A stretch of 64,000 bases of DNA from Acetivibrio straminisolvens JCM 21531. GTDB lineage: Bacteria; Bacillota; Clostridia; Acetivibrionales; Acetivibrionaceae. The translations under genes were made by a program, and so were the position numbers. How positions within the stretch are numbered: position 1 is the first letter of the stretch; each line of letters begins with the position of its first letter. Below the pieces are notes generated by a model, which searched no databases, was not told the DNA's origin, and saw nothing but the letters and a program-made list of their open reading frames with translations. The stretch covers positions 41,992 to 105,991 of the forward strand of contig NZ_BAVR01000005.1 in NCBI RefSeq assembly GCF_000521465.1. Reading direction: 5' to 3'. Positions 52,364-62,144 of this stretch are shown in pieces.

Positions 52364-53470
52364 TCAACCATCCTTAAAAGTATTCTTAAATATCTCTTCC
52401 ATATCTTCTTTAACTACTGTCCGGGCGTTGGACAAAGTGCTGTTTTGCTTCATTGCCAGGCTTGCATAAAGCTCAATTTCCTCTTTTGTCAAAAGCGGCT
52501 TTTTAGGAATAAGCTTGTCAATTATTTCTCCAAGGGCTTCAATGGACGAAACACCGAGAAGCCCCAGCACATTATCTATTTTTCCTTTAGCCGCTTCATA
52601 ATTATACTTAAGATATTCTTTTACCAGCATTCCGTTTGCTCTGCCATGGGGAATATCTTTAAAATATGTAAGAGAATATCCCATTCCGTGTATTATTGTC
52701 GTTCCGGTATGGGATATCACCATACCGCCCAGCATGGACATATATAAAAGCTTTTCCCTTATATCATAATCAAACTTGTTGATTAAAAGGTCTTCCAGGC
52801 ACTCGCCGAATATCCTTATTGCTTCAACAGCCAAAATATCGCTGACCGGCGTGCTCCTTCTTCCCAAATAACCCTCCAGCGCATGGGTAAAAGCATCCAG
52901 TGCCGTATCTATCGTTATTTCATCGGACATGCTTTCGGTGTACCGGGCATCAACAAATGCAACAACGGGGAAAGTGTCCTCATTGCCAAAGCTCTTTTTC
53001 GTCTTTATGTCGTTGCGGGTAAGAATGGAATAGGGAGTAACCTCACTTCCGGTTCCTGCGGTGGTAGGAATAGCTATTATAGGAAGGGGCTTATTTTCAA
53101 ATACATTTTTGTATAAGTCCACAGGCTCAATATCATTTCTCGCAAGCACCGCTATCGCCTTCGAAGCATCCAAAGGCGAGCCTCCTCCGATTCCGATAAT
53201 GAAATCGGCATTAAATTTTCTTGCTGCTTCTCCTCCCTCTTTCACATTTTCAAGAGTGGGGTTATTTAAAACCCTGTCATAAATCTCATAATCAATGCCG
53301 TATTCCTCAAGCACCTCTATAACATCCCTAAGAGCTCCGCTTGCCTTCGCAGAATTCTTTCCCGTAACAAACAAAGCTCTTTTGCCAAAATCTTTAAATA
53401 TTGCCTTGTTTTCTTTTACGCATTCCTTTCCGAATAAAACCTTTGTGCCTATCTTAAATTTAAAATTCAT
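52364..53470 (-). CDS. Iron-containing alcohol dehydrogenase
   Basis: 368 residues. N-terminal dinucleotide region with GGGSPLDASKAIAV and PIIAIPTTAGTGSEVTPYS; metal ligands in DAFTHALEGY and IHGMGYSLTYFKDIPHGRANGM. Group III alcohol dehydrogenase, likely NAD(P)H-linked; possible role in ethanol or butanol formation, but substrate range cannot be told. Intact. Confidence 0.92.
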   Translation of the reverse strand: MNFKFKIGTKVLFGKECVKENKAIFKDFGKRALFVTGKNSAKASGALRDVIEVLEEYGIDYEIYDRVLNNPTLENVKEGGEAARKFNADFIIGIGGGSPLDASKAIAVLARNDIEPVDLYKNVFENKPLPIIAIPTTAGTGSEVTPYSILTRNDIKTKKSFGNEDTFPVVAFVDARYTESMSDEITIDTALDAFTHALEGYLGRRSTPVSDILAVEAIRIFGECLEDLLINKFDYDIREKLLYMSMLGGMVISHTGTTIIHGMGYSLTYFKDIPHGRANGMLVKEYLKYNYEAAKGKIDNVLGLLGVSSIEALGEIIDKLIPKKPLLTKEEIELYASLAMKQNSTLSNARTVVKEDMEEIFKNTFKDG

Positions 53471-53709
53471 TTATTTCCTTCTCCTCTGCCGATAGTAATT
53501 AACATATCTTATGTATCTTTGCCTCGAATGCTGTATACTAGAGATATATTAACTTTTGCATATTCATTATTATAATATAAGGAATATTATTTTGAAGGCT
53601 TTACCTGCGCTTTTTACGCTGTAGGTTTATCGACTTTTTTCTACTAATTTTGCGGAAAATAAATTATATAATTTTCTTAGACAATAAAAGTTATTAATGA
53701 TGCCTAATA

Positions 53710-53718
53710 TGGTATAAT
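53710..53718 (+). promoter_or_regulatory. Extended -10 promoter of the ppx gene
   Basis: TGGTATAAT (TATAAT at 53713-53718, TG at 53710-53711) lies about 68 bases before the ATG. No good -35 at 16-18 bases, consistent with an extended -10 promoter. The rest of the 315-base divergent region up to the dehydrogenase holds nothing else I can support. Confidence 0.5.
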
Positions 53719-53785
53719 TAGATGAAAAAACACCGGCAGCGTTACTGACCAGCCAGAATTAATTTTAGGAAATGTGGGATTAATC

Positions 53786-55305
53786 ATGTCAAAAAAGATA
53801 GGAATAATTGACCTTGGCTCAAACTCTGTAAGGCTCGTTATATTTGAAATAATGCCAGTGGTGCCTTTAGGCTTATTGATGACATTAAAGATACCATAAG
53901 GTTAAGCGAGAACATGATTGACGGAAAGTTGCTCAATGATATTGCCATGCATAAGGCCGTAAAAACCGTCAAACTCTACAGAAAGTTGTGCAATTCCTAC
54001 GGTATCCCCTGCAACCGCATTATTGGGGTTGCCACCGCAGCGGTAAGAAAGGCAGAAAACAGAGAGCAATTTCTAAGGCTTTTAACAAGCTCTACAGATA
54101 TCAATTTCAGACTGCTTTCCGGTGAAGAAGAGGCATCTTATGCTTTCAAAGCAACGATTTATTCCCTTAACATCCATGAGGGAATTATTGTTGATATTGG
54201 CGGCGGGAGCACCGAAATAATTTCTTTTAGGAACAACAGTATAATAAATTCCATATCAATTCCCATAGGTTCAGTCGTCGCAACGGAAACCTTCCTCGGT
54301 AAAGACTCAATCGCCCCGGACTGCCTTGCCCACCTTGAGGACTATGTCGGCAAGATGCTTAAAGAGCAAAGCTGGCTTTGGCAAGAAAAAAGCAGGACTC
54401 TGATAGGCCTGGGGGGAATAATCCGAAACCTTGGCAAAATCCACAGAAAACGTATTGAATATCCGATAAATTATGCCCACAACTATGAAATGAGTATTGA
54501 CGATTTTAATACCATATATGAGGAACTTGCGAGTCTCGACCTAAAATCCCGCAGAAAAGTAAAAGGCCTTTCTTCCAAACGGGCCGACATAATAGTGGGC
54601 GGGCTTGCAATTTTAAAAGCTATTATATCAATTTGCTCACCGTCCCACATTGTAACAAGCGGATTTGGTCTTAGGGAAGGTATCCTTTTTGACTATATTG
54701 CCGGCACCAACCCCAGGGTAAAATTCAAAGATGCTTTAAGCTTTAGCCTGAGAAACTTCATGGAGCTTTACGGCATAAGAAAAAATCATGCAAAGCACGT
54801 TTGCTTTCTTGCTCTTTCCATGTTCGACCAGCTCAAACCTCTCCACAACTATGGCGATGACGTACGAAAGCTTTTGGAAGTAGCCTCCCTGCTTCACGAT
54901 ATCGGTATCTCCATAAGCTACTACGAGCACCACCGGCACTCATTCTACATAATTTTAAACTCCAGACTTACCGGACTTAACCACAGGGAAACTTTGCTGA
55001 CAGCTGCCATAGCTGCATCCCATTCTGACGATAATTTCAAGGAAGACTGGCAGAGGCGCTATGAGAAAATTCTTTTACCGGAAGATATAGAGCTATGGGA
55101 AAAGCTCTCGGTATTCTTAAAGCTTGCAGAATGTCTTGACAGAAGCGAAATGGCTGTCATAAAATCATTGGAGTGCCAAGTCCTTGGTGACACAGTCAAA
55201 ATTCAAACAATAAGAGACGGGGATGCGGAACTCGAAATAAGTCTTGCAAATGAGCACAGCAATACTTTCCGCAAGGCCTTTGGCAAGTCCCTCTCAGTAA
55301 CATAG
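53786..55305 (+). CDS. ppx: Ppx/GppA-type exopolyphosphatase with HD-like C-terminal domain (frameshift)
   Basis: Removes terminal phosphates from polyphosphate, or from pppGpp. The N-terminus MSKKIGIIDLGSNSVRLVIFE (about) is in another frame up to an A lost near 53851, after which ASGAFRLIDDIKDTIRLSE follows. Catalytic block IVDIGGGSTEIISF, segment GVATAAVRKAENREQFL and the C-terminal helical domain with LLHDIGISISYYEHHRHS (HD type) are seen. About 507 residues. Followed after 34 bases by a triphosphate tunnel enzyme. Confidence 0.9.
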
Positions 55306-55339
55306 AAAATTAATTCTTCTTAGTCATTGGAGGCGTTTT

Positions 55340-55810
55340 ATGGGTAAAGAAATTGAAAGAAAGTTTATTGTAAACGGTGATGCCTACAAAAGTCTGGCAA
55401 AAGGAGTGCTGTACAGGCAGGGCTACCTTTCCTCAGATATGGGGAAATCCGTTAGAGTGCGCGTATTTAACGACAGGGGCTATCTTACGGTTAAAGGTCC
55501 GTCTATGGGTGCCACAAGATTGGAATACGAGTATGAAATTCCTGCAAATGAAGCAAACGAAATGCTGGAATATCTCTGTGAAAGACCTATAATAGAAAAG
55601 TTCAGATATAAATTTCAATTCGAAGGATTTACCTGGGAAATTGATGAATTTCTCGGAGAAAATGAAGGGTTGATAATCGCCGAAATTGAACTTCCGGATG
55701 AAAACACAGTTTTTAAAAAGCCTGATTGGGTTGGCAGGGAAGTCACCGGCGACCCTAAATATTTAAATTCAAACCTCATCAAAAATCCCTATAAAAATTT
55801 TAAAGAATGA
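55340..55810 (+). CDS. Triphosphate tunnel metalloenzyme (CYTH domain), inorganic tripolyphosphatase-like
   Basis: 156 residues, a single CYTH domain: EIERKFIVNGDAY (signature ExExK), SVRVRVFNDRGYLTVKG, RLEYEYEIP and WEIDEFLGENEGLIIAEIELP. Prior biochemical work on the A. thermocellus TTM protein showed tripolyphosphatase/polyphosphatase activity; this gene is very likely that protein, by length and species. Adjacent to ppx, supporting a polyphosphate role. Intact. Confidence 0.9.
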   Translation: MGKEIERKFIVNGDAYKSLAKGVLYRQGYLSSDMGKSVRVRVFNDRGYLTVKGPSMGATRLEYEYEIPANEANEMLEYLCERPIIEKFRYKFQFEGFTWEIDEFLGENEGLIIAEIELPDENTVFKKPDWVGREVTGDPKYLNSNLIKNPYKNFKE

Positions 55811-55839
55811 TTTATCACAAAATAATCGACGCAAATTAC

Positions 55840-55877
55840 AGCCTTGCCTGTATAAATTCTTTTAACAGGTCAAGGCT
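55840..55877 (+). terminator. Terminator after the tunnel enzyme gene
   Basis: AGCCTTG-CCTGT (55840-55851) pairs with ACAGG-TCAAGGCT (55865-55877) with one bulged T, followed by CTAATTTTT. Confidence 0.65.
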
Positions 55878-55997
55878 CTAATTTTTATGCAAAAATGTGT
55901 ATAAATAACCGTTTACACATAGTGATTATAATTGATAAACTAAATTTCGCTATGTATACATTATACATAAGTTTAAATCGAAACAGAGGTATTTATA

Positions 55998-57647
55998 TTG
56001 TTTAAACCAAAACTTTTTAGTACTTTAAAAGGTTACAGCAAACAACAACTGTTAAAGGATATCACTGCCGGAATAATTGTGGGAATAATCGCCCTGCCCC
56101 TGTCAATAGCACTTGCGATTTCATCAAATGTCTCTCCGGAAAAAGGACTTTATACCGCTATAGTTGCAGGATTTCTGATATCTTTTCTTGGAGGAAGCCG
56201 GGTACAGATAGGAGGCCCTACAGGAGCCTTTGTTGTTATTGTCTACGGAATAATCTCCCGGTACGGCTATGAAGGTCTTGTTATCTCAACCCTTATGGCC
56301 GGCATATTTCTTATTCTTATGGGGCTTCTTAAGCTCGGAAATCTCATAAAATTTATACCTGCCCCGGTGATAACAGGATTTACCAGCGGTATAGCCGTTG
56401 TAATTTTTTCCGGCCAGATTAAGGACTTTCTGGGTCTTAGAATTGACAATGTTCCCTCAGAGTTCTTGCCGAAGCTTGCAAGCTACATATCCCACATAAG
56501 CACAATTAATTATCAGAGCGTGATAATAGGTGCCGTTTCCATAGTAATAATCATTTTGTGGCCAAAAATCAACCGTGTAATCCCCGGCTCGCTTATTGCA
56601 ATCATAGTCACCACCATTGCATCATTAATGCTAAAGCTTGATGTTGAAACCATCGGAAGCAAGTTTGGAGAGTTTTCATCCCAACTTCCTCCGTTTTCAA
56701 TACCTAATATTGATATAAACACTATTTCGCAATATATACGCCCTGCATTTACAATTGCCATCCTTGCGGGAATCGAATCCCTGCTGTCGGCAGTTGTGGC
56801 AGACGGTATGGTAGGCGATAAGCACTGTTCCAATACTGAACTTATAGCCCAGGGTACGGCAAATATTGCATCAGCCCTATTTGGCGGCATACCTGCAACA
56901 GGAGCTATTGCCAGAACTGCGGCCAATGTAAAAAATGGGGGTAATTCGCCGATAGCAGGAATGGTTCATTCTCTCACTCTCCTGGTTATAATGCTTGTGT
57001 TTATGCCCTATGCCACATTAATTCCGCTATCCACTCTCGCCGCAGTATTAATAGTCGTAGCTTACAACATGAGCGAATGGAAAGCCTTTGTCAATTTCTT
57101 TAAGGCGCCAAAGAGCGATATCACCGTTCTTCTTCTGACTTTCTTTCTCACAGTCATCTCCGACCTTGTGATTGCTATAGAAGTGGGAATGGTCATTGCG
57201 GCCTTTCTGTTCATGAAGAGAATGGCAGATGTCACCAATGTCAAATCCGTTTCGGATAAGCCGGAGTATATACCTAGAGAGGCCGATTCTCAGGCTGTTA
57301 ACGGCAAAAAGATTTCCAAGGAAGTTATGGTCTACGAAATTAACGGTCCTTTCTTCTTTGGTGCTGCCGGCAAATTCGTCGAAGTGATAGAAAAAATACA
57401 GCAAAAACCTCCCAAAGTAATGGTACTTAAGATGAGAAATGTTCCCGCAATTGATGCAACAGGATACTCCTCTTTGTATGAATTATATAAAAGATGCAGA
57501 AAAAATAACACAAGACTTCTTCTTTCTAATGTGCAGCCTCAACCAATGAAAGTTCTTGAAAAGTACGGATTTATAGAAAAGCTCGGAAGGGAAAACCTGT
57601 GTCTTGATTTTTCCCATGACCTATTGAAAGCAGGACAGTCTGCATAG
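55998..57647 (+). CDS. SulP family anion transporter with STAS domain
   Basis: 549 residues: about 12 membrane helices (GIIVGIIALPLSIALAISSN, GGSRVQIGGPTGAFVVIVYG signature), then a cytoplasmic STAS domain (about 430-545, VLKMRNVPAIDATGYSSLYEL). Transports sulfate, bicarbonate or another anion; substrate not evident. TTG start at 55998 with AGAGG upstream. Intact. Confidence 0.92.
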   Translation: MFKPKLFSTLKGYSKQQLLKDITAGIIVGIIALPLSIALAISSNVSPEKGLYTAIVAGFLISFLGGSRVQIGGPTGAFVVIVYGIISRYGYEGLVISTLMAGIFLILMGLLKLGNLIKFIPAPVITGFTSGIAVVIFSGQIKDFLGLRIDNVPSEFLPKLASYISHISTINYQSVIIGAVSIVIIILWPKINRVIPGSLIAIIVTTIASLMLKLDVETIGSKFGEFSSQLPPFSIPNIDINTISQYIRPAFTIAILAGIESLLSAVVADGMVGDKHCSNTELIAQGTANIASALFGGIPATGAIARTAANVKNGGNSPIAGMVHSLTLLVIMLVFMPYATLIPLSTLAAVLIVVAYNMSEWKAFVNFFKAPKSDITVLLLTFFLTVISDLVIAIEVGMVIAAFLFMKRMADVTNVKSVSDKPEYIPREADSQAVNGKKISKEVMVYEINGPFFFGAAGKFVEVIEKIQQKPPKVMVLKMRNVPAIDATGYSSLYELYKRCRKNNTRLLLSNVQPQPMKVLEKYGFIEKLGRENLCLDFSHDLLKAGQSA

Positions 57648-57652
57648 CAATA

Positions 57653-57683
57653 TGTTGGCGCAGAGTTCTTCATTCCTGCGCCA
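57653..57683. terminator. Hairpin between convergent genes
   Basis: GTTGGCGCAG (57653-57662) pairs with CTGCGCCAAC (57674-57683). The right arm overlaps the last codons of the minus-strand gene. No T tract on either side, so termination is uncertain. Confidence 0.45.
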
Positions 57684-58917
57684 ACTTCATCCAATACTCT
57701 TTCAGATTTCCCACTATAGACTCAAAATGTTCCTCCGGCCGCTTGCTTTCCCATTTTTCAAAATGACTGAAGGTATGCCCTTCGGCCAAGGTGGTTGGAG
57801 AATTTCTCTTATCAAAAGGCCCGGCCACTCCTGCCATCCATCCTTTTTCTTGCCAGTATTCGCTGCTGCAGCACCTGAACCGGAAAAGATAATACTCCAT
57901 GTCTTCATCGTCAAAAATATTCATCAGCTCTATCTCGTCCGGCACTCTGCCCAATTCGGTAGGATAGACAAGCCAATCCACCATATTTGACTCTGCAAAG
58001 CATTTCTGATTTCTATATTCTTCAGGATATATTTCACTTCTTCCCATCTTCACGAGGGAATTAAAAAACCAGTTTCTTACCTCACCGTTGCCGGCAATAT
58101 CGATTACATCCTCTTTCGCCGGTTCGAATCCGTGTTTGAGCAGTGAAATTGCGGCAAACATCTTCAACCGCATATCTTTTACACTCATTAATCTCTTTAA
58201 AGCCATGGTTACCTTCGGATCTCTGATATAACCGGCAAGGTCAAAATAAACTCCTGCATTGCTCCGCAACTCAAGGTATTTGTCATCATCCCAGAAAGAA
58301 CTACTTTTCACAGTATAGTTCATAACCTTGTCAACCATTTTCAAAATATCCTGGATTATTTGGCTCCTGTATTCGCTCAATACCTCTTCATCAACCAGAT
58401 CATAATTAAAATAGTATAACAGAAGAAGATATATTTGACTTGCAATTTCATTGTTTTCGGTAAATTTCAATATTCCCGGAAACAAAATCTGAGGAAATCT
58501 GGGATTTTCCAACAGGTTTCCGAAAGGCAGATTTTTTAAGTTGAGATAGTCTTTTCTCAGCAGTTTTAAGTAAGCAATCATTGCCTGCTCATTTTTATAC
58601 GTGGCTAAAAACTGCAGCACAGATATCTTTGCATTCGGATTAAGCTCATCATATATGCTTTCTACCTTGCTTATGTACTCCACATAGGGTTTGTCTGTAC
58701 AAATATCTATCAATCGTGCGGATATGTCCTGCCATTCATAGGTTGCAGGCGGAAATTTGTTCTTAGCAAGCTCCAGAACCTTTAAACCCTGCTCTATGCC
58801 AAGCTGCATATTTTCCAGTTTCGTTATAGCATCTTCCCTAACCTCTTCCGATGAACTTCTAAGCTTTTCAAACAGTTCGTCAATTTCATCCCTTTTTTTA
58901 AAATTTATAAGCCCCAT
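57670..58917 (-). CDS. Protein of unknown function, HEAT-like helical repeats
   Basis: 415 residues, no signal peptide or membrane helix. Mostly alpha-helical with repeated short helices (SSSEEVREDAITKLENMQLG, NPNAKISVLQFLATYKNEQ-like, MALKRLMSVKDMRLKMFAAISLL), suggestive of HEAT-type repeats. The C-terminus is Trp- and aromatic-rich (SEYWQEKGWMAGVAGPFDK). I do not recognise the family. Monocistronic and convergent with the SulP gene. Confidence 0.6.
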   Translation of the reverse strand: MGLINFKKRDEIDELFEKLRSSSEEVREDAITKLENMQLGIEQGLKVLELAKNKFPPATYEWQDISARLIDICTDKPYVEYISKVESIYDELNPNAKISVLQFLATYKNEQAMIAYLKLLRKDYLNLKNLPFGNLLENPRFPQILFPGILKFTENNEIASQIYLLLLYYFNYDLVDEEVLSEYRSQIIQDILKMVDKVMNYTVKSSSFWDDDKYLELRSNAGVYFDLAGYIRDPKVTMALKRLMSVKDMRLKMFAAISLLKHGFEPAKEDVIDIAGNGEVRNWFFNSLVKMGRSEIYPEEYRNQKCFAESNMVDWLVYPTELGRVPDEIELMNIFDDEDMEYYLFRFRCCSSEYWQEKGWMAGVAGPFDKRNSPTTLAEGHTFSHFEKWESKRPEEHFESIVGNLKEYWMKLAQE

Positions 58918-59111
58918 ATCAATCTCCCTCTACTTACCTTTGATACCACTTCTGCAATCATTTTCTTAACCCATGTAATTTTATACATATAGTTTATCAT
59001 GGATGTCATTAGTCGAAAATAGAAAAATAATAAAAAACTTCATATATGCCCAAAAAGCAGAGCCGCATGGTTTTCCACACAACCCCGCTTTTTTATCTAC
59101 CGTAATGCATT

Positions 59112-60108
59112 TTACTTCTCAAAATTCTCTATAGCCTTTTTGGCGAACTCAGTTGTTACTATTTTTTCATAGGGCGCTTCTTTTTTGAGCTCTCCAGCCA
59201 TACCCATTACTTTTTGAAGAAGATCGAGGGACTCCTCGTTTAGTATGGGGTCTTTACTCCATGCGTCCGTATCTTTATACCTTTTAGCCACCGTGACCAG
59301 CGTTTCTGTATCCGAATCGGGAAAAGACGGTTTTATAACCTCCGCTATCTCCTCCGGTGTGTGAGCATCAACACTTCTGACCTCTGTAAATGGCGTTGGT
59401 GAATTTCTGGATTATATCTCTGTTTTTTTCTATGTAGCTTTTGCTTGCGTAATATGCCGTATAAGGAATCTCTCCGCTTTCTTCTCCTATGGACGCAATT
59501 ATATATCCTTTTCCTTCCTTCTCCACTGTAGATGCTACAGGCTCAAACAATGTGACATAGTCACCCTGTCCTCCGGTAAATGCCCCTGCCATCAATGCAA
59601 ACTGAACACTTGTGTCAATAAACACATCAACCCCCGGCAAGAGGCTGTTTTTCTTCAATACATACTCAAGGGTCATTTCGGGAACTCCGCCTTTTCTGCC
59701 GCCTATTATCGTTTTTCCCTTAAGGTTTTCCCATTTGAAATCCGGTTCCGGCTTTCTGCCCACCAAAAACGAACCGTCACGTTTTGTAAGCTGTGCAAAT
59801 ACAACAGCGTAGTCTTCCTTTCCTTCGTTGTACACATATATGGCTGCTTCCGGTCCTGAAAAGCCTATATCTGCTTGCCCGGACAAAACCGCTGTCATTA
59901 CCTTGTCGGCACCCTGGCCGTTTGTAAGGTCAATTTTAATCCCTTCTTCCTCAAAGAAACCCAGGTTCAAGGCAACATACTGGGGGGCATAAAATACCGA
60001 ACGGGTAACCTCACTTAATCTTACAGTGGTATAGTCTCTTTCTCCGCATCCTGCAAAGGTCATCATTAATACAGAAGCCACAATCAGAATCAAAATAATT
60101 TTTTTCAT
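59112..60108 (-). CDS. ABC transporter substrate-binding lipoprotein, NMT1/SsuA-like (frameshift)
   Basis: Lipoprotein signal with AGC at residues 18-20 (MMTFAGC), then NMT1/THI5-like binding fold: VALNLGFFEEEGIKIDL, GQADIGFSGPEAAIYVY, LKGKTIIGGRKGGVPEMTLEYVL. One G is lost near 59382; restored, the C-terminal lobe reads WVDAHTPEEIAEVIKPSFPD and ends at the TAA at 59112. About 332 residues. ATG 60108 has GGAGGTG upstream. With the following permease and ATPase it forms an importer; ligand may be a thiamine precursor, sulfonate or similar. Confidence 0.88.
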
Positions 60109-60130
60109 ATCAACACCTCCACACATCTAT

Positions 60131-60943
60131 TTAATTTCTCTTTACAACAAGTTTTTCAAACCATGCTACCATCCTGTACATTAAGAATGCTGCTCCCGCA
60201 AGTATAATAACACTTGCCATCACAAGGTCCAGTTGGAACACTTGACCTCCATAAACAATCAAATAGCCCAGCCCTGCCTTTGAAACCAAAAATTCTCCCA
60301 CAATAACTCCAACCCATGACAGCCCGACACTTACCTTGAGGGCATTTACCATAACCGGCAGGGAAGACGGAAGAACCACTTTTGTAAGTATCTGAATTTT
60401 AGTTGCGCCAAAAGTTTTAACAAGCTTGATTTTGTCATTGTCTACGCCAAGAAAACCATTTAAAACTTCCAGTATAGTCACCACAACGGATATTGTCATT
60501 GCTATAACCACTATTGCCATAGGTCCTGCACCTATCCAGACTATAAAAATCGGCCCCAAGGCAATCTTCGGAAGGCTGTTTAATACAACAAGGTAGGGTT
60601 CAATAACCTTTTCCAGGAACTCAGACCACCACAGAATTACTGCTATTAATATTCCAATTAGAGTACCAAAGAGAAATCCCATCACTGTCTCCACACATGT
60701 TACGATAATATGGTGAAACAGCTCTCCGTTTTTGTACAGGTCTGCGATAGTGTTTATAATTCTCGTCGGTTGGCTCGAAATAAACGGGTCTATCAGTCCG
60801 ATTCGGGCAGCAAGTTCCCAGAATGCAAAAAACAATGCCAATATAGCTATCTGTGTGACTAGAATAATTTGCTTTTTTCTCTTTACCTTTTTCAAATACC
60901 TAAGATGCTCCGGGGATATGTCCGGCTTGTTCTTATCAGACAT
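60131..60943 (-). CDS. ABC transporter permease, SsuC/TauC type
   Basis: About 270 residues, six membrane helices, and the EAA loop with VVTILEVLNGFLGVDNDKIKLVKTFGATKIQILTKVVLPSSLP (in parts; EAA-like GATKIQILTKVVLP). Starts inside the ATPase end (8-base overlap, ATGTCTGA), so translation is coupled. Intact. Confidence 0.92.
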   Translation of the reverse strand: MSDKNKPDISPEHLRYLKKVKRKKQIILVTQIAILALFFAFWELAARIGLIDPFISSQPTRIINTIADLYKNGELFHHIIVTCVETVMGFLFGTLIGILIAVILWWSEFLEKVIEPYLVVLNSLPKIALGPIFIVWIGAGPMAIVVIAMTISVVVTILEVLNGFLGVDNDKIKLVKTFGATKIQILTKVVLPSSLPVMVNALKVSVGLSWVGVIVGEFLVSKAGLGYLIVYGGQVFQLDLVMASVIILAGAAFLMYRMVAWFEKLVVKRN

Positions 60944-61702
60944 AAATATCAAGCTCCTTCCATATCTTATTGAAATACTCCCTAAATTCCGGTGCTTCTC
61001 TGGAACTTAGCGGTGTTCTATTTTCGCAGCTTAGCTTGATATCGTGGATTGACTTGATTGTCGCGGGCCTTTTTGTCAGCACAATAATCCTATCAGCATG
61101 CTTATTCCCTCGGATATATCATGGGTAACAAGTATTGCAGTCTTGTTTTCCTTTTTAATGATTTTGTATATGTCTTCCGTAACTGCCAGTCTTGTCTGAT
61201 AATCCAGAGCTGAAAATGCCTCATCAAGGAGCAGGATCTGAGGCCTTGCCACAAGAGTTCTTATGAGAGCTGCCCTCTGCCTCATTCCTCCCGAAAGCTG
61301 TGAAGGGTATTTGTCTTTAAACTCATAGAGTCCGTATGTATCCAGAAGTTTCATGGCATATTCTTTTGTCTCTGTGTCCAGCGTCCCCCTTATTTCCGGT
61401 CCCAAAATCACGTTCTGATATATGGTCCTCCACTCAAAAAGATGGTCCTTTTGCAGCATATAGCCCACCTTATCGGAAGTCTCCGAAACAGGTTTGCCAT
61501 CCACCAATACCTCTCCAGTGGTTGGAACCATGAGTCCTGCAATAAGCGACAATAGTGTCGATTTTCCGCAGCCGCTTGGCCCCACTATGCTTATAAACTC
61601 ACCCTCCGAGACCGAAAAGTTTATATTATGAAGGGCATCAATTTCTCCATTAAGAGAATGGTATTTCATGCCCAGGTTGCATACCGACACAACATAATTC
61701 AT
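60936..61702 (-). CDS. ABC transporter ATPase, SsuB/TauB type (frameshift)
   Basis: Walker A GPSGCGKSTLLSLIAG, Q-loop MLQKDHLFEWRT, signature LSGGMRQRAALIRTL, Walker B ILLLDEAFSALD and H-loop VTHDISE. One G is lost near 61096; restored, Ala/Gly-Ile-Ser-Met-Ala-Asp-Arg-Ile continues to a TGA at 60936-60938. About 255 residues. ATG 61702 has GGAGGTGG. First gene of the importer operon. Confidence 0.92.
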
Positions 61703-61777
61703 TTCACCACCTCCAACCAATGGGCTTTATATATTATATTCTCTGGCTTTTAAATTTGAGACGGTTTTACATAAAGA

Positions 61778-61813
61778 AAAATGAGCCATAGAAGCATGTC
61801 TTTGGCTCATTTT
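61778..61813 (-). promoter_or_regulatory. Hairpin in the leader of the ABC operon
   Basis: AAAATGAGCCA (61778-61788) and TGGCTCATTTT (61803-61813) make an 11-bp perfect stem. Genes diverge here, so it cannot end a coding transcript from either side; on the minus strand it is followed by T-rich sequence about 75 bases before the ATPase start, as a transcription attenuator would be. No TPP riboswitch consensus is seen. Confidence 0.45.
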
Positions 61814-61900
61814 ATAAAGAATTCCAAACTTATCAAATTAATTGAATTTGATTGCGAATAAGGATTTAAAAATCACCGCATAAATTTATTATCGCTGACA

Positions 61901-61909
61901 TGGTATAAT
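61901..61909 (+). promoter_or_regulatory. Extended -10 promoter likely driving ferritin
   Basis: TGGTATAAT with TATAAT at 61904-61909. It would give a leader of about 230 bases before the ferritin start. A weaker TATAAT-like site at 62056-62061 is an alternative. Confidence 0.4.
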
Positions 61910-62144
61910 ATAAACAGGTGATAATTGTCGCCGGTAAAAATTAATGCCAAACCAAAAAATACAGCAAAGCGATCAAATACGGCAAAAGCATTTGACGGGT
62001 CATAAAGTATTTAGTAAAATTAATTAAAATATCACAAACAGTTTATATACTTGTTATATAATTGGATATGGGTACCTAGCCAAAGATATTTTGGGAATAG
62101 GATAGTTACAAAGTAACTTAAAGATAAAGAAAGGATGAGGCAGA

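Noticed and set aside
57048..57404. Antisense open frames inside the SulP gene and similar frames inside other genes
   Set aside because: They mirror real coding frames, have no ribosome site and no family features.
61703..61900. TPP riboswitch before the NMT1-like importer
   Set aside because: No CTGAGA or matching 3' conserved core found in the leader.
61916..62010. Cyclic-di-GMP riboswitch before ferritin (CAAACC, GCAAAGC blocks)
   Set aside because: The required hairpin between these blocks and the GNRA loop/receptor pair are missing.
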